Source of the DNA: Cryobacterium sp. MP_M3
GTDB lineage: Bacteria; Actinomycetota; Actinomycetes; Actinomycetales; Microbacteriaceae
Length of the DNA stretch: 64,000 nucleotides
Assembly: GCF_015752155.1 (NCBI RefSeq)
Contig: NZ_JADOVI010000016.1
Location: forward strand, 1 to 64,000
Reading direction: 5' to 3'
Made by a program: the position numbers and the translations under genes. The notes beneath the pieces are model-generated. The model saw only the letters and a program-made list of their open reading frames with translations. It had not been told where the DNA came from and searched no databases. Positions 25,144 through 31,988 of the stretch are shown piece after piece (positions within the stretch are counted from its first letter, which is position 1; every line of letters starts with the position of its first letter).

Positions 25144-27474
25144 TCAGCGCAGGAACGCCCTCCGGCGGCGATCGCTGCCACCGTGCAGGTCGCGGTTGAG
25201 CCTGCGGTCGCCGTGGTAGAGAACCGAAACCCAGTCGATTTCTTCCAGAGTCTTCGGGATGATCTCCGGAGGTGCAGCCTTCTTCTTCCGCGGCGGGACG
25301 AACAGCCAGCTCAGGGTTCCCAGGAAGATGTCCACGAACGAGTTGCGCACTCCGATGTAGGCCCGGATGGCACTCGCCGCCAGCACCGCGTTCAGCGCCG
25401 CGAACGCCACGTTGCCCCAGTTCTCCTGCTGCAGGTTGCGCCAGAACGTGAGCAGCGAGAAGGCCACGATGATGTACGGAACGAGAACATACAGCGCGGG
25501 TGCCGCGGTCCTGTTCTTCACCTTCGGCGTGCGCACGAACGGGATCTTCTCACCCGTGATCGCCTGCTGCAGCGACTTCAGCACACCGGCCAGGTTCACC
25601 GGCAGCAGCACCAGGTTGAACCCGTAGATCCGGAAGATGTCGCTGAAACGGTGACCGGATTCCTTCAGGTCGCTTCCCATGGCCAGGAAGTACGGGAGCG
25701 CGGCGATGAACACCACCGGGCTGAGGAGCCGGCTGTCATACGGATACCCGAGCAGGAAGAGCAGTCCGAAACTGGCCCAGGCGATCGACGCCATGTAGTT
25801 CACGCGAAGCAGCACCTCTCGCACCGGGATGCGTTCGCGCATGAACCGGCGATGGGACAGCTGGTTCCACAGTTTGGGCAGGATGAGCAGCCCGCCGTTC
25901 GCCCAGCGCCGACGCTGCACGACGAGCGCGCCGAAGTCGGGCGGGGTGGCGCTGTAGCTCAGGCGCTCCGGGTAGTTGGAGAGGGTCCAGCCGTGCGCGC
26001 CAAGGTCGACGCTCGACTCCGTGTCCTCGATCACGGTGCGGTCCTGGATGTAGGTGCGCACCTCGAACCCGCCGACCGTCTCCACCTCGACGATGTCCTC
26101 GAGCGCCCGCTTACGGATGATGGCGTTCGCGCCGACCCAGAAGGTCGCGCCGTAGTACGTCATGCCCTGGTGCAGGATGTGCTGGATGTCCGTGGTGGCG
26201 CCGGCGACTCGCTCGATCCGGGTCGGTGCCCCGCGGAAGGACGAGTAGGGCGTCTGGGTGACCGCCACGCGCTCATTGCCCGCGGACTCCAGGAAGTAGA
26301 CCAGCCGCAGGCAGTAGTCGCGCAGCAGCAGCGAGTCCGCGTCAAGGGTGAGGAGGTAGGTCGTGTCCGGAGCGATCAGGTCGTCGGGACGCTCCTCGTC
26401 GGCAATCCGGAGTACGACCTGGCCCGCGGTGGACTCCCTGTGCCAGCGGTTGCCCATCAGGGAGATGTACGCGTTGAGGTTCATCGCCTTGTTGGCCTCG
26501 TGGGACAGGCTGGCGTACTTCTTGCGTTCGAAGGTCTCGAGCCTGACGTTGAAGATCCAGGCCAGCCGCTGGTAGAGCTCGGCCTGGCGGCGTTCGTCCG
26601 GCGCCTCACCCTGGGCCAAAGCCGCGTTCAGGGCGAGGAGGGTCAGCCTGAGCTCGCGGGCGAGCCCCATGATGACCCGGTCCACGAAGAACTCGTCGAC
26701 GTGGTCCTCCACGGTCTCGGCCTCGGCCATGGCTTCCAGCCACGCCGCGGCGGCCTCGTATTCGGCGGAGAGGCGGAGCACCTGCGCCTCAGCGTCGACT
26801 TCGGGCGCACGGCGGAAGTCCGCGAGGGCCGCGTTGAACCGGGCGGCGGGCACGGCGAGCGAGGCGGCGATGTCGTCGGTCAGCGCCCTGGTCTCTTCGA
26901 GCCGGGCCAGCACCCGCGGATCAGTGGGCTCGGGCGGGTCATCGACGAGAAGGACGATCTTCAGGTCGGGGAATTCCTGCAACGCCGCCGACCACAGCGT
27001 GGCGCGAACCACGACGGGCTCCTCGGCATACGACGGGACGAGAACGGTGATGCCCTCGGTGTAGTCATGGAAATGACGGTCCAGTTCCCCGCGGGGCACC
27101 CGCCGATGGCCCTGGAACCGGTAGAGCGCACCCTGCCTGGCCAGCAGGTACATCAGCGCGGAGAAGGTCAGGAACGTGACCACCACCAGATAGGAGAAGG
27201 TCTCGAACTGGAAGCGGAAGCCCGCGTTCGGGTTGTCGGCGAGCTGCTTGAAGATCGTGGAGACGACATAGACGATCCAGGCCACGATCGTCGTCACGAT
27301 CGCCAGCCGCCCCAGCGTGATCTTGCGCTGCGAGGGGATGGGGTGAACGATCGACAACGGCTCGGATCGCTTCTCCGAACCCCACTGGCGGCGACGAGCC
27401 GGCATTGCGGGCGCGGTGGGCGCGACGTCGTTCGAGCCCGAGAACAGCTCTGACAGTTGTACCTGGTCTGGCAC
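25144..27474 (-). CDS. Membrane-bound family 2 polysaccharide synthase
   Basis: About 776 residues from GTG 27474, chosen for its ribosome-binding site (AGGTGGGGG); ATG 27507 adds 11 residues. Two N-terminal membrane helices (IVTTIVAWIVYVVSTIF, YLVVVTFLTFSALMYLLA) precede a processive GT2 domain: ITVLVPSYAEEP, a DD pair in VLLVDDPPEP, LTLDADSLL, IQDRTVIEDTESSVDL and the QxxRW motif as QRRRWANGG. At least five helices follow. Residues about 165-310 form an unusual helical, acidic insertion between the first two motifs. The architecture is that of cellulose/chitin/PNAG-type synthases that couple synthesis to export. The product polymer is unknown. It diverges from a GH18 gene. Confidence 0.85.
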   Translation of the reverse strand: MPDQVQLSELFSGSNDVAPTAPAMPARRRQWGSEKRSEPLSIVHPIPSQRKITLGRLAIVTTIVAWIVYVVSTIFKQLADNPNAGFRFQFETFSYLVVVTFLTFSALMYLLARQGALYRFQGHRRVPRGELDRHFHDYTEGITVLVPSYAEEPVVVRATLWSAALQEFPDLKIVLLVDDPPEPTDPRVLARLEETRALTDDIAASLAVPAARFNAALADFRRAPEVDAEAQVLRLSAEYEAAAAWLEAMAEAETVEDHVDEFFVDRVIMGLARELRLTLLALNAALAQGEAPDERRQAELYQRLAWIFNVRLETFERKKYASLSHEANKAMNLNAYISLMGNRWHRESTAGQVVLRIADEERPDDLIAPDTTYLLTLDADSLLLRDYCLRLVYFLESAGNERVAVTQTPYSSFRGAPTRIERVAGATTDIQHILHQGMTYYGATFWVGANAIIRKRALEDIVEVETVGGFEVRTYIQDRTVIEDTESSVDLGAHGWTLSNYPERLSYSATPPDFGALVVQRRRWANGGLLILPKLWNQLSHRRFMRERIPVREVLLRVNYMASIAWASFGLLFLLGYPYDSRLLSPVVFIAALPYFLAMGSDLKESGHRFSDIFRIYGFNLVLLPVNLAGVLKSLQQAITGEKIPFVRTPKVKNRTAAPALYVLVPYIIVAFSLLTFWRNLQQENWGNVAFAALNAVLAASAIRAYIGVRNSFVDIFLGTLSWLFVPPRKKKAAPPEIIPKTLEEIDWVSVLYHGDRRLNRDLHGGSDRRRRAFLR

Positions 27475-27700
27475 GATCCCCCACCTATTGGAAGCCGGGG
27501 AGCACATTGCCCTGCCCGATTGTTAATTTCCGGTCGCCTGACCTCGAAAGATCAGGGATAATTTCACGAATGGCCCTCATGATAGTCGATGAGAAGCCAA
27601 GGCTGGGCGGGATTACCCGCGCTCCATCCTCGCGCCGTCGCGACGAGGCTCCGTTCCGGACCGCGCCTGAAAAATGCGGTTAGCCCACCTGGGGGATTTT

Positions 27701-29257
27701 TTGTCACAGCTCTTTCCTGGCCGTCGGCTGTCCGCTGTCCGCGTGCTCGTCCTCGGGCTCGTCGTCTCGCTCCTCGGCGCCGGCGGTGCGCTGGCCTGGA
27801 CCGAATTCGAGGATGCCAACGCGGCCTCTGCCGGAACGCCGTTCTTCGCCGGCTACGTCGATGTCACAGCCACCCCGTCGTATCCGTTTGAATCGTCGAC
27901 GACAGAGACAGGCAGGAGCGTCGTGCTCTCCTTCATCGTGGCCGACCCCGCGAACCCCTGCCAGCCGTCGTGGGGTGCCGCCTACGGCCTCGACGACGCC
28001 CAGACAACCCTCGACCTCGACCGGCGGATCGCGCGCTTCGAGCAGAACGGCGGGGACGTGTCCGTGTCGTTCGGCGGCCAGGCCAACAGCGAACTCGCGA
28101 CCGAGTGCACCGATGCGGCAGACCTCAAGCTCGCCTACGAACAGGTGATCGACCGGTACAAGCTCACCACGATCGACCTCGACATCGAGGGCGACAGCCT
28201 CGCCGACACGGATGCCGGGCTGCGCCGGGCGGAAGCGATCGCCTCCATCCAGGCCGACCGCCGCGCCGACGGCAAGTCGCTCAACGTCTGGCTGACCCTG
28301 CCCGTCTCCACCGCCGGGCTGGCGGATGCCGGGATCGCGGCGGTCGACCAGATGCTGGCGGCCAGGGTCAACCTCACCGGCGTCAACGCGATGACCATGG
28401 ACTTCGGTGACAGCCTCGGGGCGTCGCAGAGCGTGCTGTCAGCATCCGTCGCCGCCGCCCAGGCCACCCACACCCAGCTGGGCGACAGCTACGAACGCAG
28501 CGGTATGACCCTCGGACCGAAGACCATCTGGCGCAAGATCGGGCTGACGCCGATGATCGGCCAGAGCGACGTCGGCGGCGAGGTCTTCGGCCTCGACAAC
28601 GCCGAGGGGCTCAACGCTTTCGCCCGCAAGAACGGCGTCGGGCGCATGTCCGCCTGGTCATTGAACCGCGACGCGAGCTGCGGGGTGAACTACCCCGACG
28701 TCACCCGGGTTTCCGACAACTGCAGCGGGGTAGTGCAGGGCGGCACCAGCTTCGCCCAACTGCTCGCCCGCGGCATCACCGGACAGATCGATGCCGTCGT
28801 CACGACGCGCACGGCGACGCCCCGGGCCACCACCACTCCGATGCCCGACAACCCGGCGACCAGCCCCTACCCGATCTGGTCGAAGGACACCGCCTACGTG
28901 ATCGGAGACCGCGCGGTCTGGCACGGGAACGTGTACGCCGCGAAATGGTGGACGGTCGGCGACCAGCCCGACACCCCCATCGCCCAGGCGTCGAGCGCGC
29001 CCTGGGACCTGATCGGCCCGGTTCTCCCCGGCGATCGGCCCGTTCCCCCGATCGTGGTCCCGGAGGGGACGTACCCGGCGTGGTCTCCCACGACGATCTA
29101 CGAAAAGGGCGACCGCGTGCTCTTCGACGGCCGGATCCTGGAGACCAAGTGGTGGAACCAGGGCGAGAGCCCCCAGGCCGCCCTGGACGGTTCGAGCAGC
29201 GCTCCGTGGAGCCTGCTCAAGAACGAGGAAGTGCGGAAGATCCTGGCGGGCAAGTGA
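27701..29257 (+). CDS. GH18 chitinase-like enzyme with two C-terminal CBM5/12 modules
   Basis: 518 residues from TTG 27701, which has GGGGGA five bases upstream; ATG 27674 in frame has none. The signal peptide VRVLVLGLVVSLLGAGGALA is clear. The catalytic domain has the GH18 strand LTTIDLDIEG (DxDxE, with the acid Glu), preceded by DVSVSFGGQAN and followed by VNAMTMDFG. Two carbohydrate-binding modules of the chitin-binding type follow, each with W-S-x-x-T-x-Y-x-x-GD-R and AKWW or TKWW motifs, joined by Thr/Pro linkers. It would be secreted and hydrolyse a beta-1,4-GlcNAc polymer. The divergent neighbour is a polysaccharide synthase, so it may trim that product. A strong terminator follows. 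Confidence 0.88.
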   Translation: MSQLFPGRRLSAVRVLVLGLVVSLLGAGGALAWTEFEDANAASAGTPFFAGYVDVTATPSYPFESSTTETGRSVVLSFIVADPANPCQPSWGAAYGLDDAQTTLDLDRRIARFEQNGGDVSVSFGGQANSELATECTDAADLKLAYEQVIDRYKLTTIDLDIEGDSLADTDAGLRRAEAIASIQADRRADGKSLNVWLTLPVSTAGLADAGIAAVDQMLAARVNLTGVNAMTMDFGDSLGASQSVLSASVAAAQATHTQLGDSYERSGMTLGPKTIWRKIGLTPMIGQSDVGGEVFGLDNAEGLNAFARKNGVGRMSAWSLNRDASCGVNYPDVTRVSDNCSGVVQGGTSFAQLLARGITGQIDAVVTTRTATPRATTTPMPDNPATSPYPIWSKDTAYVIGDRAVWHGNVYAAKWWTVGDQPDTPIAQASSAPWDLIGPVLPGDRPVPPIVVPEGTYPAWSPTTIYEKGDRVLFDGRILETKWWNQGESPQAALDGSSSAPWSLLKNEEVRKILAGK

Positions 29258-29309
29258 CCGGGCGAACGACCGGGCCACAGCCGTGACTCGATAGCGCCGC
29301 ACCGACGCC

Positions 29310-29343
29310 GGGGCGGGACCAGACGATCGTCTGGTCCCGCCCC
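29310..29343 (+). terminator. Strong hairpin terminator after the GH18 gene
   Basis: Perfect 34-bp palindrome with 17-bp arms; the left arm begins GGGGCGGGACCAGACGA. It is followed by CTCCTGTTTCC. It lies 53 bases past the stop and is the most stable hairpin seen in the window. Confidence 0.75.
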
Positions 29344-29392
29344 CTCCTGTTTCCGGGTCGGAATGCCTGCCGGGGGTTGCGCGCCTGACAAA

Positions 29393-29432
29393 CGCGATAT
29401 ATCGTGAGTTCCAATAGACGCGATATATCGCG
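29393..29432. promoter_or_regulatory. Two CGCGATATATCGCG operators upstream of the DUF4097-padR operon
   Basis: Copies at 29393-29406 (CGCGATATATCGTG, one mismatch) and 29419-29432 (perfect palindrome), centres 26 bp apart, ending 56 bases before the first start. AT-rich palindromes in front of a padR operon are likely PadR autoregulatory sites. Confidence 0.7.
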
Positions 29433-29488
29433 ATTCAGGATTTCGGCATCCGGCGGATGCCACCCACGAACCCACGAAGGAGTACGCA

Positions 29489-30376
29489 ATGGCACAGGAG
29501 AAATGGCTGGTCGCCCCCGGGCAGACCAAGGTGATCGACATCGAGCTCGTCCGCAACCTCAAGGTGGGCCTGATCGGCGGAAAGGTCGACGTGATCGGCC
29601 ATGACGAGGCCGACACCCGGGTCGAAGTGCACAGCGTGAGCGGCAAGGACCTCAAGATCTCCCTCGACGGCGACACCCTCGAGATCGACCACCCCCAGTT
29701 GCGCTGGGACAACTTCATCGAGGTGTTCGCCTCCTTCCGCGGCACCGCGAAGGCCGATGTGAGCATCATGGTGCCCCGCGACGTTTCCCTGAAACTGGGC
29801 GTGGTCAGCGCCGAAGCCCTCGTCTCCGGGCTCAGTTCGGGCGCCCGGCTGAGCACCGTCTCCGGCGACATCGTCGTCGACGGCGTGACCGGCACCCTTG
29901 AGCTCAACGGAGTGAACGGCGAGATGTCGGTCAGCAACCACACCGGCCGCATCTCCGCGCACACCGTCACCGGCGACATCACCGCGAGCGGCAGGATCCC
30001 GCGTTTCAGCGCCGACGGGGTCAGCGGCAACGTGTTCCTCGACATCGACGGAGTCCCCGATGCGATCGACACCAACACGGTCAGCGGCAACCTCACCGCC
30101 CGGCTCGACGCGGCCGTGGCCACGAGCTACCACCTCAACACCGTCTCCGGCACGCTCCAGCTCGACGACCAGACCATGAAGGGCGTCTTCGGCAAGGGCT
30201 ACGAGGGCAGCAGCGGGGACCTTTCCGGCACCTGGCTCGAGTTGCACGCCAATTCAGTGTCCGGTGACGTCTCGATCGTGCGGCGCGCGCCGGCCTCGGC
30301 CACGGCAGCTCCGGCTGCAGCGGATGCCGCGGCGAGCGCCGACCCCACCGGCTCGGTGGCGGAGGCGTCGGAATGA
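29489..30376 (+). CDS. DUF4097-family beta-strand repeat protein
   Basis: 295 residues, ATG with GGAG-type ribosome-binding site. The body is a series of short beta strands with recurring VSGDI/VSGNL/VTGDI turns (VSGDIVVDGVTG, VNGEMSVSNHTG, VTGDITASGR, VSGNVFLDIDG, VSGNLTARLD, VSGTLQLDD, VSGDVSIVRR), the solenoid pattern of DUF4097. The last 30 residues are Ala/Ser rich. There is no signal peptide or membrane helix, so it is cytosolic. The role is unknown; members are often paired with PadR regulators, and here the padR start overlaps the stop by four bases. Confidence 0.88.
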   Translation: MAQEKWLVAPGQTKVIDIELVRNLKVGLIGGKVDVIGHDEADTRVEVHSVSGKDLKISLDGDTLEIDHPQLRWDNFIEVFASFRGTAKADVSIMVPRDVSLKLGVVSAEALVSGLSSGARLSTVSGDIVVDGVTGTLELNGVNGEMSVSNHTGRISAHTVTGDITASGRIPRFSADGVSGNVFLDIDGVPDAIDTNTVSGNLTARLDAAVATSYHLNTVSGTLQLDDQTMKGVFGKGYEGSSGDLSGTWLELHANSVSGDVSIVRRAPASATAAPAAADAAASADPTGSVAEASE

Positions 30377-30996
30377 CTCCCGTCTTCGCTCACGGCAGCC
30401 TGCGCCTCTACCTGCTCAGCCTGCTCGCCGAGCAGCCGCGGCACGGCTACGAGCTGATCCAGGCGCTCAGCGACCGATTCGGCGGCACGTACATTCCCAG
30501 CGCCGGCACGATCTACCCGCGCCTGGCCAAGCTAGAGGAGGAGGGCCTGGTCACCAAGTCCACGGACGGGCGCAAGACCGTCTACGAGATCACCGCCGCA
30601 GGCCGCGAGGAACTCCTGGCCCGCGAGGGCGACCTGGATGCCATCGAAACCGAGGTGACCGACTCGGTGCGGCGCCTGGCCGACGAGGTGCGCGTCAGCG
30701 TCACCGCGGCGATGAAGAGCCTGCGCGCCGATCTTGCCTCCGCGAAACGACAGGCCGGAATGGAGACCCCGGCCCCTCCCTCGAGCGGCGCCGCCGATTC
30801 GAGCACCTCCATCCGCCTCGAGTCGAACCGGGCCCTGCACGAGGCCGACCTCGTGCTCAACGAATTCCGTCAGCAACTCCGCGCCGACCTTCGCAACCGG
30901 GCCGCCGTGGCCCGCGTCCCGGCCGCCACGGTTCCCGAGTTGCGCCGGCAGCTCGCCGAGGTGCGCGCGGGCATCCTCGCCTCACTCGGCCACTGA
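30373..30996 (+). CDS. PadR-family transcriptional regulator
   Basis: 207 residues. The N-terminal winged helix (LRLYLLSLLAEQPRHGYELIQALSDRFGGTYIPSAGTIYPRLAKLEEEGLVTKSTDGRKTVYEIT) is canonical PadR. The C-terminal half is longer than in minimal PadR proteins, with two helical segments around an Ala/Pro/Ser linker (residues 135-150). It is translationally coupled to the DUF4097 gene (ATGA overlap). It probably binds the twin CGCGATATATCGCG sites and represses its own operon; the inducer is unknown. Confidence 0.92.
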   Translation: MTPVFAHGSLRLYLLSLLAEQPRHGYELIQALSDRFGGTYIPSAGTIYPRLAKLEEEGLVTKSTDGRKTVYEITAAGREELLAREGDLDAIETEVTDSVRRLADEVRVSVTAAMKSLRADLASAKRQAGMETPAPPSSGAADSSTSIRLESNRALHEADLVLNEFRQQLRADLRNRAAVARVPAATVPELRRQLAEVRAGILASLGH

Positions 30997-30998
30997 CC

Positions 30999-31076
30999 GC
31001 GGTGGTCGAGCCGCCCGCGGTGGTCGAGCCGCCCGCAGTGGTCGAGCCGCCCGCGGTGGTCGAGCCTGTCGAGACC
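30999..31076. repeat. 18-bp tandem repeat array ending in a palindromic element
   Basis: Four units of GCGGTGGTCGAGCCGCCC (30999-31016, 31017-31034, 31035-31052, 31053-31070, the last diverging at its end), closed by TGTCGAGACC. It lies between convergent padR and the small CxxC gene. The units match those inside the RND gene at 8371-8424. Confidence 0.8.
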
Positions 31077-31087
31077 AGCCCGCCCAC

Positions 31088-31354
31088 TCAGGCGGAACGC
31101 TCGGCGACCTGCTCCGGGGTGGGGTGGTAGACCTGCGTGCGCTCCCCGGAGCGGTCGATCTCGTGCAGGCTCATCAGCTCGGAGCAGATCGGGCAGCGGG
31201 CCTCCGACTTCGCCGCGGCCACCTCGGTCGCCGTCACCGTCGTGTACGGGCCGAGGGGCGGAGGGCCGATCCAGGGCAGGAGCGTGCGATTGAGCCAGCC
31301 GACGATGCCGACCAGGCCACTGCCGTCTCGTTCCCCTTTACTAGTGCGTGTCAT
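31088..31354 (-). CDS. Small conserved actinobacterial protein with a CxxC motif
   Basis: 88 residues from ATG 31354; ATG 31360 is also possible, and longer frames run through the operator and the divergent gene. The N-terminal half is hydrophobic-basic (GIVGWLNRTLLPWIGPPPLGPY) and the C-terminal half carries CPICSELMSLHEIDRSGERTQVYHP, a half zinc ribbon with CxxC and two histidines. I recognise it only as a type of small protein common in actinobacteria, with no known function. It is divergent from the OhrR-like regulator and shares its operator region, so it may be under that regulator. Confidence 0.7.
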   Translation of the reverse strand: MTRTSKGERDGSGLVGIVGWLNRTLLPWIGPPPLGPYTTVTATEVAAAKSEARCPICSELMSLHEIDRSGERTQVYHPTPEQVAERSA

Positions 31355-31358
31355 AATC

Positions 31359-31372
31359 ATTAGTGTACTAAT
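31359..31372. promoter_or_regulatory. MarR-type operator ATTAGT-GT-ACTAAT
   Basis: Perfect 6-bp arms around GT, located between the divergent small CxxC gene (start 31354) and the OhrR-like gene (start 31402), covering the likely promoters of both. Its shape is typical for MarR-family sites. Confidence 0.65.
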
Positions 31373-31401
31373 CAAATCCCGGAAAAACGAGGCGCTCACA
31401 G

Positions 31402-31845
31402 ATGACCGAGGACACCCCCGACCTGCTCCGACTCGAAGACCAGGTTTGTTTCGCACTCGCGATCGCCTCCCGCAGCGTCATCGGCATCTACCGGCCCATC
31501 CTCGAGCCCTACGGTCTCACTCACCCGCAGTACCTGGTCATGCTGGCCCTCTGGGGACGCAGCCCCCGTTCGGTCAAGGACCTCGCCACCGAGCTCCGCC
31601 TCGAACCGGCCACCCTCTCCCCCCTGCTCAAGCGGCTCGAGGCCACCGGGCTGGTCACCCGCACCCGGAACGACCGTGACGAGCGGATGCTCGACGTGGC
31701 ACTGAGCATGGAGGGCCTGCGGCTCCGCGAGGAGGCCCGGACCATCCCGCCGCGCATCATCGACAGGCTCGGAATGAGCATCGATGAGCTCGAGGCCCTG
31801 CGGCGCTCGCTCTGGCGGGTGATCGACGCGACCCACCCCGGGTAG
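31402..31845 (+). CDS. OhrR-like MarR-family redox regulator
   Basis: 147 residues. It aligns along its length with OhrR: LRLEDQVCFALAIASRSVIGIYRPIL has the sensing cysteine (Cys16), then LTHPQYLVMLALWG, VKDLATELRLEPATLSPLLKRLEATGLVTRTRNDRDERML. In OhrR this cysteine is oxidised by organic hydroperoxides. The tyrosine three residues after it in B. subtilis OhrR is replaced by Ala here, while the second (GIY) is kept. No ohr/osmC gene is adjacent; the divergent neighbour is a small CxxC protein. The target and inducer are therefore open. Confidence 0.85.
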   Translation: MTEDTPDLLRLEDQVCFALAIASRSVIGIYRPILEPYGLTHPQYLVMLALWGRSPRSVKDLATELRLEPATLSPLLKRLEATGLVTRTRNDRDERMLDVALSMEGLRLREEARTIPPRIIDRLGMSIDELEALRRSLWRVIDATHPG

Positions 31846-31952
31846 GGGCTCTGCGGGACGCGCGGGGACTCGCGGGGACTCGCCCGCGACTCGCCCGGAC
31901 CCGCTCGCGACACGCGGACGCCACGCCGCGTCCGGGGCAACCTCCCACAGAT

Positions 31953-31980
31953 TTGACAGCGGTGTGCAAGGGAGTAGTGT
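31953..31980 (+). promoter_or_regulatory. Promoter of the KimA-like gene, probably leaderless
   Basis: TTGACA (31953-31958), 16-bp spacer, TAGTGT (31975-31980). Transcription would start near 31987-31989, at the GTG start codon, giving a leaderless mRNA. The preceding 31846-31950 is GC-rich with repeated ACTCGC words and no gene. Confidence 0.55.
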
Positions 31981-31988
31981 CGTCCCTC

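Noticed and set aside
30999-31076. CRISPR-like array
   Set aside because: Units are 18 bp in direct contact, with no spacers and no cas genes; it is a simple tandem repeat.
31953-31988. TTG 31953 as start of the KimA-like protein
   Set aside because: These bases form the -35 hexamer TTGACA; the added residues do not resemble the family, while GTG 31989 fits the promoter position.
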